Shown: in pieces, positions 7,712 to 16,295 of the stretch
How positions within the stretch are numbered: the stretch's first letter is position 1
Layout: each line of letters starts with the position of its first letter
Source: Paracoccus sp. S3-43
Lineage (GTDB): Bacteria > Pseudomonadota > Alphaproteobacteria > Rhodobacterales > Rhodobacteraceae
Direction of reading: 5' to 3'
Assembly: GCF_029027965.1 (NCBI RefSeq)
Contig: NZ_CP119082.1
Span: 2,713,001-2,777,000, forward strand
Length of the DNA stretch: 64,000 nucleotides
Translations under genes and position numbers: made by a program
Notes under the pieces: generated by a model
What the model was told of the DNA's origin: nothing
The model's database searches: none
The model's input: only the letters and a program-made list of their open reading frames with translations

Positions 7712-8143
7712 TTGGACGATCTGGATCGCAACATCGTGGCGCTGCTGTCGCAGGACGCGCGCACATCCATCGCGGTCCTGGCGCGGCGGCTGAAGGTGGC
7801 GCGGTCGACGCTGCAAGCCCGGCTTGAACGGCTGGAAACGTCGGGCGCCATCGCCGGATACACCCTGCGCCTGGGCGAGGCCGCCAGGCTGGGACGGATC
7901 CGCGCCACCGTCCTGCTGGCGATCGAGCCGCGCAGCCAGCCCGCCATCCTGTCGCGGCTGAAGGCGATGTCCCAGGTCGAGCGTATCCACACCACCAGCG
8001 GCCGGATCGACCTTCTGGTCCAGATCGTCAGCGCATCGACGGCGGAACTGGACGAGGCCCTGGACCGCATCGGCGCCATCGACGGCATCCGGTCGCATGA
8101 AAGCCTGATCCACCTGACGACCAAGCTGGATCGCGCTGTGTGA
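7712..8143 (+). CDS. Lrp/AsnC-family transcriptional regulator
   Basis: A 143-residue regulator: N-terminal helix-turn-helix (DRNIVALLSQDARTSIAVLA then RRLKVARSTLQARLERLE) and a C-terminal RAM ligand-binding domain (about 70-140). No ATG fits the family start; I chose the TTG at 7712, with GGGGG eight bases upstream, which gives LDDLDRNIVALL as in homologues. A TTG at 7685 would add nine residues. Its divergent position suggests that it controls the adjacent decarboxylase in response to an amino acid or polyamine; this is inference from position. Confidence 0.85.
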   Translation: MDDLDRNIVALLSQDARTSIAVLARRLKVARSTLQARLERLETSGAIAGYTLRLGEAARLGRIRATVLLAIEPRSQPAILSRLKAMSQVERIHTTSGRIDLLVQIVSASTAELDEALDRIGAIDGIRSHESLIHLTTKLDRAV

Positions 8144-8153
8144 TCAGGGCCGG

Positions 8154-8798
8154 CTAGCGCAGCCGGAACAGGTCCACGAAGTCCTGCGCCGCCCGCGCGT
8201 CGCCCGCCAGGCCGATCACCCCTTCGGCGGCCAGATCGGCCAGCGGCAGGGGGCCATAGACCGCCCGCGCCAGGCTGTTGCCGTCGCCCTCCAGCGTGAA
8301 ATCGCCCTGCGGATCGGCGACGGCCTGGGGCCGCAGCACGCCGTCGCCGGTCAGGCGCTGCACGAAGCCTTCGCGCGCGGTGCGGAAGGCGGCGGTGGCG
8401 ACATGGCCCCGCGCCTCGCCGATCATCGCGGTCATGGAAATCATCAGCGCCGTGGGGCTGATGAAGCGGCGCGGATCGTGGCCGGGATGGACCGCCCCCC
8501 AGCGGCACATCGCCTGCAAGACCGGCAGCAGCGCCCGCCCGCTGTCGGTCAGCGCGTAAAGCCCCAGGGCCGCGTCATGGGTCAGCACCCCCGATTGCGC
8601 CAGTTGCCCCAGCCGCTGCGTCAGCACCGTCGCGGTGATCCCCGGCAGGCCCTGGCGGATCATCTGGAACCGCTTGGGCGCCAGCATCAGTTCCCGCGCG
8701 ATCAGCAGCGCCCAGCGGTCGCCGAACACGTTCAGGGCATGGGCGGCAAGGCAGCCCTCGTCATAGCGGATGCGCGTGGTTTCGCCGGCATTGGTCAT
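8154..8798 (-). CDS. HxlR-family winged-helix regulator with C-terminal extension
   Basis: A 214-residue protein. Residues 10-105 form an HxlR/MarR-like winged helix (GCLAAHALNVFGDRWALLIARE, then KRFQMIRQGLPGITATVLTQRL), the family often tied to aldehyde or redox stress. HxlR proteins are usually 110-130 residues; here another 100 residues follow, ending in a region resembling an SCP2-like small-molecule domain (FTLEGDGNSLARAVYG). That domain could bind the inducer. The cysteine at residue 16 could be a redox sensor, as in some relatives. The gene is divergent from a putative detoxification operon, with an elaborate operator region between (8802-8837). Confidence 0.88.
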   Translation of the reverse strand: MTNAGETTRIRYDEGCLAAHALNVFGDRWALLIARELMLAPKRFQMIRQGLPGITATVLTQRLGQLAQSGVLTHDAALGLYALTDSGRALLPVLQAMCRWGAVHPGHDPRRFISPTALMISMTAMIGEARGHVATAAFRTAREGFVQRLTGDGVLRPQAVADPQGDFTLEGDGNSLARAVYGPLPLADLAAEGVIGLAGDARAAQDFVDLFRLR

Positions 8799-8801
8799 TT
8801 C

Positions 8802-8837
8802 TTGATACTAGCAGTTGCTTTTTGATACTGCAACTGC
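8802..8837. promoter_or_regulatory. HxlR operator/promoter region: long inverted repeat interleaved with a direct repeat
   Basis: GCAGTTGC (8811-8818) and GCAACTGC (8830-8837) are a perfect 8-bp inverted repeat 11 bases apart. TTGATACT occurs twice in direct orientation (8802-8809 and 8822-8829), 20 bp apart. Read rightward, TTGATA (8802-8807) and GATACT (8824-8829) are spaced 16 bases like -35 and -10 boxes for the gene at 8878. A bound HxlR dimer would cover the promoter. The stretch is clearly AT-richer than its surroundings. Confidence 0.55.
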
Positions 8838-8877
8838 CACGCTGCGACTCGGAGCCTGACCCCAAGGGAGACATCAG

Positions 8878-9600
8878 ATGACCTATATTTCCGGTTTCGT
8901 GGCCGCCGTGCCGCGTGCGAACAGGGACGCCTTCATCGCCCATGCCAAGGCAGGCTGGCCCTGGTTCCAGAAGCGCGGCGCGCTGCGGATGGTCGAATGC
9001 CTGGCCGAGGACGTGAAGCCCGGCAAGCAGACCGATTTCTATCGCGCCACCCTGGCCAAGGAGGACGAGGTGCCGCTGTTTTCCTGGGTCGAATGGCCCG
9101 ACCGGGCGACCGCCGACGCGGCCTGGGCGGGGATGCAGAGCGACACGGATCTGCCCGAGATGCCGGAAATGCCCTTCGACGGCGCGCGCATGTTCTGGGG
9201 CGGCTTCACCCCCATCGTCGAGGAGGGCGAGAGCCGCCCCGGCAGCTATGTCCAGGGCTTCGTGCTGGCCGCGCCGGAAGACAAGAAGCAGGCCTATATC
9301 GACATGGCGAAAAGCGCGACCGAGATGTTCCGGGATTATGGCGCCAACTATCAGGTCGAATGCTGGGGCGAGGATGTGCCCCATGGCAAGCTGACCGATT
9401 TCTATCGCGCCACCGACGCCCAAGAGGGCGAGGTGCCGCTGTTTTCCTGGATCGAATGGCCCGACCGCGCCACCTGCGACGCGGCGGGCAAGAAGATGGA
9501 GGCCGATATGGACGGCCAGGACATGCCCGAGATGCCCTTCGACGGGATGCGGATGTTCTGGGGCGGCTTCACGCCCGTCTTCGACAGCAAGACCGCGTAA
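8878..9600 (+). CDS. Tandem DUF1428 protein (two fused copies)
   Basis: A 240-residue cytosolic protein made of two DUF1428 domains, about 1-118 and 122-240. Each copy starts with Y-x-x-GFV-AAP and shows VEC-(L/W)-ED, TDFYRAT, EVPLFSW(V/I)EWPDRAT and MPFDG-RMFWGGFTP. Known DUF1428 proteins are mostly single-domain, about 115-120 residues, with an alpha/beta barrel-like dimeric fold and no assigned reaction; the fusion would build the dimer in one chain. First gene of a chain with a double VOC protein and two glutathione transferases, so a role in handling a reactive small molecule is plausible. AAGGGAG lies upstream of the ATG. Confidence 0.85.
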   Translation: MTYISGFVAAVPRANRDAFIAHAKAGWPWFQKRGALRMVECLAEDVKPGKQTDFYRATLAKEDEVPLFSWVEWPDRATADAAWAGMQSDTDLPEMPEMPFDGARMFWGGFTPIVEEGESRPGSYVQGFVLAAPEDKKQAYIDMAKSATEMFRDYGANYQVECWGEDVPHGKLTDFYRATDAQEGEVPLFSWIEWPDRATCDAAGKKMEADMDGQDMPEMPFDGMRMFWGGFTPVFDSKTA

Positions 9601-9610
9601 GGGGGCGCCG

Positions 9611-10399
9611 ATGGCCAAGGTTCACGGGCTTCCCGTCTGGTTCGAGCTTGCGACGACCCAGGGGCAACTGGCGGCGGCGGGCGATTTCTATGCCCGCCTG
9701 CTGGGCTGGCGGATCGCTGATGCGGGGATGGAGGGGTTCACCTATCACCTCGCCTCGTCCGATGGCGACATGGTGGCGGGGCTTATGGAGATCTCCGACG
9801 GCATGGCGGAAATGCCGCCGAACTGGACGATCTATTTCGGCGTGGACGATGCCGACCGCGCGGCGGCGGCGATTGCCGCCGCGGGCGGGCGGATCTGGAA
9901 GGAACCCGCCGACATTCCCGGCACCGGCCGCTTTGCCGTTGCCGCCGACCCGCAGGGCGCGCCCTTCGGGATCCTCGCGCCGCTGCCGATGGCGGACGGC
10001 TCGGGCGGCGGGGCCTTCGATCAGCAGAAGGCCGGGCATGGCAACTGGACGGAACTGATGTCCAGCGACCCGGCGGCGGGCTTTGCCTTTTATGCCGGCC
10101 TGTTCGGCTGGTCCAAGGGCGAGGCGATGGATATGGGCGAGATGGGCACCTATCAGCTGTTCCGCCATGACGGTGCCGAGATCGGCGGCATGATGGGCCT
10201 GGGCAACGCGCCGCAGCCCTGCTGGCTGGCCTATTTCGGCGTGAACGGCGTCAACCCGGCTATCGCACGCATCCGCGAGGCTGGCGGCACGCTTCAGCAT
10301 GGCCCGCAAGAGGTTCCGGGCGGCGCCCATATCGCCATCGCCACCGATCCGCAGGGGGCGTGGTTCGCCGTGGTCGGCCCGCTGGAGACGGCGGCATGA
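9611..10399 (+). CDS. VOC-family protein with two glyoxalase-like domains
   Basis: A 262-residue protein with two vicinal-oxygen-chelate (glyoxalase/bleomycin-resistance) units, about 5-125 and 135-258. Each has the GDFYARLLGW or FAFYAGLFGW entry, a paired beta-alpha-beta-beta-beta pattern and the DPQGA-F end. Such double-domain proteins are usual in actinobacteria and alphaproteobacteria and often serve as hydroxyacid-binding or detoxification proteins. It starts ten bases after the DUF1428 gene and its stop overlaps the next start (ATGA), so all four genes are probably one transcript under HxlR control. Confidence 0.88.
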   Translation: MAKVHGLPVWFELATTQGQLAAAGDFYARLLGWRIADAGMEGFTYHLASSDGDMVAGLMEISDGMAEMPPNWTIYFGVDDADRAAAAIAAAGGRIWKEPADIPGTGRFAVAADPQGAPFGILAPLPMADGSGGGAFDQQKAGHGNWTELMSSDPAAGFAFYAGLFGWSKGEAMDMGEMGTYQLFRHDGAEIGGMMGLGNAPQPCWLAYFGVNGVNPAIARIREAGGTLQHGPQEVPGGAHIAIATDPQGAWFAVVGPLETAA

Positions 10400-11034
10400 C
10401 CCTGGTCCTGACCACCTATGACTGGGTGCCCGACTTTCCGCGCGGCTTCGTGCGCGACCTGCGCGTCCGCTGGCTGATGGAGGAACTCGGGCGGCCCTAC
10501 ACGGTCGAAACCGTGCCGATGAAGGACCGCACCGCCGCGCATCTGGCCTGCCAGCCGTTTCATCAGGTGCCCTTCATCCGCGACGGCGACCTGACCCTGT
10601 TCGAGTCCGGCGCGATCCTGCTGCACCTGGCCGAGGGCACCGCGCTGATGCCAATGGCGCAGCGCCCGCAGGTCCAGCAATGGCTGATCGCCGCCCTGAA
10701 CAGCGTCGAGATTCATTGCATCGCCTGGATCCTCGCCCGGTTCTTCGACAAGGACGAGGCGGGCGCGGCCCGGCGCGAGCCTCTGGTCCGGCAGCGGCTG
10801 GCACAGGTGCAGGCGGCGATGGCGGGGCGCGACTGGATCGCGGGCGACGCCTTCACGGTGGCCGACATCATGATGGCCGACGTGCTGCGGATCCCCGCGC
10901 AGAACGGGCTGCTGGACGACCTGCCGCAGCTTGCCGCCTATCTGGAACGCGCCACCGCCCGCCCGGCCTTCCGCAAGGCCCTGGCCGACCAGATGGCGCA
11001 TTGGCGCGCGGCGGACGAAACCGCCGCGTCATGA
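10396..11034 (+). CDS. Glutathione S-transferase family protein (first of two)
   Basis: A 212-residue glutathione transferase: N-terminal thioredoxin-like domain (1-80) with QVPFIRDGDLTLFESGAI, holding the cis-proline and the glutathione gamma-glutamyl-binding Glu-Ser, and an all-helical C-terminal domain with the WIAGDAFTVADI N-capping motif. The start overlaps the VOC stop by four bases (ATGA) and its own stop overlaps the next gene in the same way. It is related to, but clearly distinct from, the next gene, so this is not a recent duplication. Confidence 0.9.
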   Translation: MTLVLTTYDWVPDFPRGFVRDLRVRWLMEELGRPYTVETVPMKDRTAAHLACQPFHQVPFIRDGDLTLFESGAILLHLAEGTALMPMAQRPQVQQWLIAALNSVEIHCIAWILARFFDKDEAGAARREPLVRQRLAQVQAAMAGRDWIAGDAFTVADIMMADVLRIPAQNGLLDDLPQLAAYLERATARPAFRKALADQMAHWRAADETAAS

Positions 11035-11699
11035 GCCTGACCCTCTATGGCCATCCGCTGTCCAGCTATTGCCAGAAGGTGCTGGTCGCGCTGCATGAAC
11101 TGAGCGCGGATTTCACCTGTCGCCACATCGACCTGTCGGCCGAGGAGGACCGGCGCCTGATGGCCCGGTTGACACCGATGGGCAAGATGCCCGCGCTGCG
11201 CGACGAGGCGGCGGGGGTGACGCTGGCCGAGACCTCGATCATCATCGAATGGCTGGACCGCCACCATCCCGGCCCCGTGCCGCTGCTGCCGCGCGATCCC
11301 GACGCCGCCCTGCCCGCCCGGCAATGGGACCGTTTCTTCGACATCCATGTGATGAACGCCGCGCAGCCGATGGTCGATGCCCGGCTGTTCATGGCCGAGG
11401 GCGCGGTGGATGTGGTCGCCCCCTTCGCGCGCAGCCAGCTGGACCGCGCCTATGCGGCGGCCGACCGCCAGCTTGCCGGGCGCGACTGGATCGCGGGGGA
11501 TTTCGGCATGGCCGATTGCGCGGCGGTCCCGGCGCTGTTCTATGCGGGTTTCCTGCATCCCTTCGACGCCCATCCGAACCTGTCGGCCTATTTCGAACGG
11601 CTGCTGGCCCGCCCCTCGGTCGCGCGGGTGCTGGACGAGGCGAAGCCCTGGCTGCGGTTCTTCCCCTTTCCGGATCGGATCCCCGCCCGGTTTCGCTGA
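11031..11699 (+). CDS. Glutathione S-transferase family protein (second of two)
   Basis: A 222-residue glutathione transferase. The N-terminal domain opens with YGHPLSSYCQKVLVALHE, with a possible catalytic cysteine (residue 14), then GKMPALRDEAAGVTLAETSI for glutathione binding; the C-terminal helical domain has RDWIAGDFGMADCAAVPALF. Cysteine at this position suggests a thiol-transferase-like activity of the beta/omega type rather than serine/tyrosine-type conjugation; that is inference. Last gene of the DUF1428-VOC-GST-GST chain; valS follows after 60 bases with its own ribosome binding site. Confidence 0.9.
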   Translation: MSLTLYGHPLSSYCQKVLVALHELSADFTCRHIDLSAEEDRRLMARLTPMGKMPALRDEAAGVTLAETSIIIEWLDRHHPGPVPLLPRDPDAALPARQWDRFFDIHVMNAAQPMVDARLFMAEGAVDVVAPFARSQLDRAYAAADRQLAGRDWIAGDFGMADCAAVPALFYAGFLHPFDAHPNLSAYFERLLARPSVARVLDEAKPWLRFFPFPDRIPARFR

Positions 11700-11759
11700 C
11701 CGTCTTGGCCTTTGCCCGCGCATTCGCTAAGCCGTCCCCCAGTGAAGGGGATCGCCGAC

Positions 11760-14700
11760 ATGAGCATGGACAAAAGCTTTGACGCCAAGGCCGCCGAGGC
11801 GCGGATCAGCGCCCGATGGGAACAGCAGAACGCCTTCGCCGCGGGGGCCAACGCCTCGCGCAGCGAAACCTTCACCGTGATGATCCCGCCGCCGAACGTC
11901 ACCGGCAGCCTGCATATCGGCCACGCCTTCAACAACACGCTGCAAGACATCCTGATCCGCTGGCACCGGATGCGCGGCTTCGACACGCTGTGGCAGCCCG
12001 GCCAGGACCATGCGGGCATCGCCACCCAGATGGTCGTCGAACGCCGCATGGCCGAGCGCCAGGAACCGGGCCGCCGCGACATCGGACGCGCGGCCTTTGT
12101 CGAGAAGATCTGGGCCTGGAAGCAGGAATCCGGCGACACGATCATCAACCAGCTGAAACGGCTGGGCGCCTCTTGCGACTGGTCGCGCAACGCCTTCACC
12201 ATGTCCGGCGCGCCCGGCGCCCCTGCGGGCGAAGGCGGGAATTTCCACGATGCGGTGATCCGGGTTTTCGTCGATCTCTACGACAAGGGCATCATCTATC
12301 GCGGCAAGCGGCTGGTGAACTGGGATCCGCATTTCGAAACCGCGATCAGCGACCTGGAGGTCGAGAACCGCGAGGTTCCCGGCCATATGTGGCATTTCAA
12401 ATACCCGCTGGCGGCCAATCCTGAAACTGGCGAACGCGAGACCTATGAATATGTGGAACGCGACGAAGACGGCAATGTGACGCTGCGCGAGACCCGCGAC
12501 TATATCAGCATCGCCACCACCCGCCCCGAAACCATGCTGGGCGACGGCGCGGTGGCGGTCCACCCGGACGATCCGCGCTATGCGCCCATCGTCGGCAAGC
12601 TGTGCGAGATCCCGGTCGGCCCCAAGGAACACCGCCGCCTGATCCCGATCATCACCGACGACTATCCGGACCCCGATTTCGGATCGGGCGCGGTCAAGAT
12701 CACCGGCGCGCATGACTTCAACGACTATGGCGTGGCGATGCGCAACGACATCCCGCTCTATGCGCTGATGGACAGCAAGGGGGCGATGCGCGCCGACGGG
12801 CTGTCCCATGCCGACAGCGCCGCCATCGCCACCCGCGCGGCGCGGGGCCAGAATGTGGGCGATGTGTCCGACGTGAACCTGGTCCCCGAGGATCTGCGCG
12901 GGCTGGACCGCCTGGACGCGCGCCGCGCCGTGATCGCGCAGATCAACGCCGAAGGGCTGGCCGTCACATACCTGCACAAGGAGATCGACGCCGAAACCGG
13001 GGCCGAGCATCTGGAACGCCGCCCGCTGGTGGAATCGAAGCCGATCATGCAGCCCTTCGGCGACCGTTCCGGCGTGGTGATCGAGCCGATGCTGACCGAT
13101 CAGTGGTTCGTGGACACCGCGCGGATCGTCGGCCCCGCGCTGGAGGCCGTGCGCGACGGGCGGACGGAAATCCTGCCGGAACAGCACAGGAAAGTCTATT
13201 TCAACTGGCTGGAAAATATCGAGCCGTGGACGATCAGCCGCCAGCTGTGGTGGGGGCACCAGATCCCGGTCTGGTATGGTCTGGACCTGTCGCTCGAAGG
13301 CCGGGTCGATGACGACCATGACGGCGCGCTGGACGATGTGGAGATCTTCGCGCTGCTGGAGGAGGGCCTGGTCCATCGCGGCGAGATCCACCAGGCCGCC
13401 CCCGATTTCGACAAGGTGGCCGTCCGCTTCCGCGATGCCATCGCCGGGCTGCCCCAGCCGCTGGAAATCGCCCGCATCGTCGAGGTCGCCGGCCGCGACG
13501 CCGCCATCGACGCCTTTGCCCAGGGCCTGGCGGACTACAACGTCTCGCAGGATCCGACCCGGCTGGTCTATCCGGTCTGGCGCGATCCCGACGTGCTGGA
13601 CACCTGGTTCTCCTCGGGGCTCTGGCCGCTGGGCACGCTGGGCTGGCCCGAGGACACGCCCGAACTGCGCAAGTATTTCCCGACCGACGTGCTGGTCACG
13701 GGCTTCGACATCATCTTCTTCTGGGTCGCCCGGATGATGATGATGCAGCTTGAGGTCGCGGGCGACGTGCCCTTCCGCACCGTCTATGTCCACGGCCTCG
13801 TGCGCGACGAAAAGGGCGCGAAGATGTCGAAGTCGAAGGGCAACGTCATCGACCCGCTGACCCTGATCGACGATTTCGGCGCCGACGCGCTGCGCATGAC
13901 CCTGACCGGCATGGCCGCCATGGGCCGCGACCCGAAGCTGGGGCCGAAGCATGTCGAGGGGGCGCGCAACTTCGTCACCAAGATCTGGAACGCCACGCGG
14001 TTCGCGGAAATGAACGGCGTTCGCGGCGGCGGGGCGCTGCCGCAGCCGACCCATACCGTGAACCGCTGGATCATCGGCGAGGTCGCGCGGATCCGGCTGG
14101 CCACCGACGAGGCCCTGGCCGGCTATCGCTTCAACGACGCGGCGAACGGGCTCTATGCCTTTGTCTGGGGCAAGGTCTGCGACTGGTATGTGGAACTCGC
14201 CAAGCCTCTGTTCGACGGCGACCATGCGAGCGAGACCCGCGCCACGATGGGCTGGGTTCTGGACCAGTGCTATCTGCTGCTGCACCCGATCATGCCCTTC
14301 GTGACCGAGGAACTGTGGTCGCTGACCGGCGACCGTCCGAAGATGCTGGTCCATGGCGACTGGCCGGTCTATGGCGCCGAACTGATCGACACTGATGCGG
14401 ACCGGCAGATGAACTGGGTGATCGCCCTGATCGAGGCGGTGCGGTCCGCCCGCGCCCAGATGGGCGTCCCGGCGGGGGCGAAGCTGGACCTGATCGTGAC
14501 CGAAGCCGATGCGGCCGCCCGCGCGGCTCTGGCCGCCAATGCGCCCTTGATCGAGCGGCTGGCGCGGGTCAATGCGCCGGTGGACGGCGCGGCGGGCAAG
14601 GGCATGATCGCCGTCGCGGCGCAGGGGGCGAGCTTCGCGCTGCCCATTGGCGATGTGATCGACGCGGGCGCGGAAACGGCGCGGTTGCAGAAGGCGGTGG

Positions 14701-14867
14701 CGAAGTCCGAAAAGGACGCGGACGGGCTGCGCAAGCGGCTGAAGAACCCGAAGTTCGTGGAAAACGCCGAAGCCGAGGTGATCGAGGAAACCCGCGAGAA
14801 GCTGGCCGCGCTGGATGACGATATCGCCCGGCTGCGCGCGGCTTTGGCGCAGTTGGCGGCGCTGTAA
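11760..14867 (+). CDS. valS: Valyl-tRNA synthetase
   Basis: A 1035-residue class I aminoacyl-tRNA synthetase charging tRNA-Val. The ATP-binding HIGH sequence is at 52-55 ([11 protein letters not shown]) and KMSKS at about 688-692; between them lies the CP1 editing domain that clears mischarged Thr-tRNA-Val. The last 65 residues form the arginine/lysine-rich coiled coil typical of ValRS. Length is slightly above E. coli (951) through insertions near 560-620. The start at 11760 has GAAGGGG nine bases upstream; an in-frame ATG at 11766 is possible. Confidence 0.97.
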   Translation: MSMDKSFDAKAAEARISARWEQQNAFAAGANASRSETFTVMIPPPNVTGSLHIGHAFNNTLQDILIRWHRMRGFDTLWQPGQDHAGIATQMVVERRMAERQEPGRRDIGRAAFVEKIWAWKQESGDTIINQLKRLGASCDWSRNAFTMSGAPGAPAGEGGNFHDAVIRVFVDLYDKGIIYRGKRLVNWDPHFETAISDLEVENREVPGHMWHFKYPLAANPETGERETYEYVERDEDGNVTLRETRDYISIATTRPETMLGDGAVAVHPDDPRYAPIVGKLCEIPVGPKEHRRLIPIITDDYPDPDFGSGAVKITGAHDFNDYGVAMRNDIPLYALMDSKGAMRADGLSHADSAAIATRAARGQNVGDVSDVNLVPEDLRGLDRLDARRAVIAQINAEGLAVTYLHKEIDAETGAEHLERRPLVESKPIMQPFGDRSGVVIEPMLTDQWFVDTARIVGPALEAVRDGRTEILPEQHRKVYFNWLENIEPWTISRQLWWGHQIPVWYGLDLSLEGRVDDDHDGALDDVEIFALLEEGLVHRGEIHQAAPDFDKVAVRFRDAIAGLPQPLEIARIVEVAGRDAAIDAFAQGLADYNVSQDPTRLVYPVWRDPDVLDTWFSSGLWPLGTLGWPEDTPELRKYFPTDVLVTGFDIIFFWVARMMMMQLEVAGDVPFRTVYVHGLVRDEKGAKMSKSKGNVIDPLTLIDDFGADALRMTLTGMAAMGRDPKLGPKHVEGARNFVTKIWNATRFAEMNGVRGGGALPQPTHTVNRWIIGEVARIRLATDEALAGYRFNDAANGLYAFVWGKVCDWYVELAKPLFDGDHASETRATMGWVLDQCYLLLHPIMPFVTEELWSLTGDRPKMLVHGDWPVYGAELIDTDADRQMNWVIALIEAVRSARAQMGVPAGAKLDLIVTEADAAARAALAANAPLIERLARVNAPVDGAAGKGMIAVAAQGASFALPIGDVIDAGAETARLQKAVAKSEKDADGLRKRLKNPKFVENAEAEVIEETREKLAALDDDIARLRAALAQLAAL

Positions 14868-14873
14868 ACGGCT

Positions 14874-14935
14874 GCCGGGGGCGCTTGCGGGGATCGCAGG
14901 TGCCTCCGGCGGGGATATTTGGGTGAAGAAGAAGC
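14874..14935 (-). repeat. Stop-adjacent 24-base element plus GC hairpin, copy 1
   Basis: Read in the sense of the HisC-like gene, the stop TAG (14938-14936) is followed with no gap by a 24-base motif (14935-14912, starting GCTTCTTCTTCACC and ending CAAATATCCC) and then by a GC-rich stem: GCCGGGGGC (14874-14882) against GCCTCCGGC (14902-14910), one G-U pair, with a smaller inner stem. It lies between convergent genes. The 24-base part is identical to copy 2 (21541-21564) and 21 of 24 matches copy 3 (47503-47526). Confidence 0.75.
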
Positions 14936-16030
14936 CTAGAGCGCGGCGAGGGCGCGCGGCAGCGCCTGTTCCAGGATGTCGAGCTCTGCGTCGGGGCCGC
15001 AGCTGATGCGGATGCAGCGGTTCAGGGGGGCAACGCCGGGCATTCGGACGAACACGCCCTGCCCGGCCAGGGACTCGACCAGGCGGCGGGCGAAGGCGCC
15101 GTCGCGATGGGTGTCGAGCGCCACGAAATTGGTGGCCGAGGGCAGCGCGGTCAGCTGGTGCCGGGCGCCGATCGCGGCGATGCGGTCGCGGGCGGCGGCG
15201 ACCTGCGCGACCACCTGGGCCAGCCAGTCCTGGTCCTGCAAGGCGGCCAGCGCGCCGATCTGGCTGATCCGGTTCATGCCGAAATGGTTGCGCACCCGGT
15301 CGAAGGCGGCGATCAGGTCGGGATGGCCGATGGCATAGCCCACCCGGGCGCCCGCCATGCCATGGGCCTTGGAAAAGGTGCGCATCCGAATCACGCGCGG
15401 ATCGTCGGCGGCGATGGCCGGGATCGCGCCTGCGGGGGCGAATTCGGCATAGGCCTCGTCCAGGACCAGCAGCGTGTCGGGCGGCAGGCTGTCCAGCATC
15501 GCGGCAATCGCCGCGCCGTCCTGCCAGCTTCCCATCGGGTTGTCGGGATTGGCCAGATAGACCAGCCGCGCCCCGGTCCGGCGGGCGCGGTCGGCCAGAG
15601 CCTGCGGATCCTCGGCATCGTCGCGATAGGGCACCTTGTCCAGCACCCCGCCGAAGCCCGCGACGTGGAAGTTGAACGTCGGATAGGCGCCGTCCGAGGT
15701 CACCACCCCATCGCCGGGCGCGACGGTCAGGCGCACCAGCAGACCCAGCAGCCCGTCGATGCCCTCGCCCACCATGATGTTGCCCGGCTGGACGCCGTGA
15801 TGGGCCGCCAGCGCCGCCGTCAGGTCATGGCTGGTCGGATCGGCGTATTTCCAGACCTCGGCCACCGCCGCCCGCATCGCGGCCACCGCGCGCGGGCTGG
15901 GACCGAAGCCGTTTTCATTGGCGCCAAGGCGGGCGGCGAAGGGGCGGCCCGACTGGCGCTCCAGCGTCTCGGGTCCGACGAAAGGCACGGTCGCGGGCAG
16001 GCCCGCCGGGATCGGGGCAAGGCGGACCAT
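14936..16030 (-). CDS. HisC-like pyridoxal phosphate aminotransferase
   Basis: A 364-residue fold-type I aminotransferase of the histidinol-phosphate aminotransferase family, with GANENGFGPSP, the PLP-stacking and Asn/Asp region (NPDNPMGSW, LDEAYAEF) and the Schiff-base lysine K221 in TFSKAHGMAGARVGY. It is not next to other his genes; it starts inside the stop codon of a stand-alone AsnC-domain protein (TGATG). It may therefore be a paralogue acting on aromatic amino acids or another substrate rather than the histidine-pathway enzyme. Its stop is followed directly by the 24-base repeat element. Confidence 0.85.
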   Translation of the reverse strand: MVRLAPIPAGLPATVPFVGPETLERQSGRPFAARLGANENGFGPSPRAVAAMRAAVAEVWKYADPTSHDLTAALAAHHGVQPGNIMVGEGIDGLLGLLVRLTVAPGDGVVTSDGAYPTFNFHVAGFGGVLDKVPYRDDAEDPQALADRARRTGARLVYLANPDNPMGSWQDGAAIAAMLDSLPPDTLLVLDEAYAEFAPAGAIPAIAADDPRVIRMRTFSKAHGMAGARVGYAIGHPDLIAAFDRVRNHFGMNRISQIGALAALQDQDWLAQVVAQVAAARDRIAAIGARHQLTALPSATNFVALDTHRDGAFARRLVESLAGQGVFVRMPGVAPLNRCIRISCGPDAELDILEQALPRALAAL

Positions 16031-16266
16031 CAGAAGGCGCGGAAGGTCATGGTGGTCAGCGTGCGGCTGATATGGGGAATGTCGAACAGCTTTTCCGACA
16101 GGAAGCGGCCGACATCCTCGTCCTCGGGGATATAGACCTTGGCGATCAGGTCGTAATCGCCCGAGGTCGAGTAAAGCTCGCTGACGACTTCACGGTCATA
16201 GATGGCCTCGGCGACCTGGTAGGTCTTGCCAGGCTCGCAGCGGAACTGAACGAAGACGGGTCGCAT
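16030..16266 (-). CDS. Stand-alone Lrp/AsnC ligand-binding (RAM) domain protein
   Basis: A 78-residue protein consisting only of the RAM effector domain of Lrp/AsnC regulators (FVQFRCEPGKTYQVAEAI, then TSGDYDLIAKVYIPEDEDVG) with no helix-turn-helix. The start at 16266 has a near-perfect AAAGGAGG five bases upstream, so the short form is the true one. Such proteins oligomerise and bind amino acids and may modify full-length Lrp regulators. One-base overlap with the following aminotransferase start indicates coupled translation. Confidence 0.88.
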   Translation of the reverse strand: MRPVFVQFRCEPGKTYQVAEAIYDREVVSELYSTSGDYDLIAKVYIPEDEDVGRFLSEKLFDIPHISRTLTTMTFRAF

Positions 16267-16295
16267 ATTGGCCTCCTTTGCCGGTCGGCGCCACG

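Noticed and set aside
14869..14935. Interpretation of the repeat as a plain bidirectional terminator of valS and the HisC-like gene
   Set aside because: Copies 2 and 3 lie between genes of the same strand, inside probable operons, and none has a T-run after the hairpin. A simple terminator does not explain the conserved unstructured 24-base part in contact with the stop codon.
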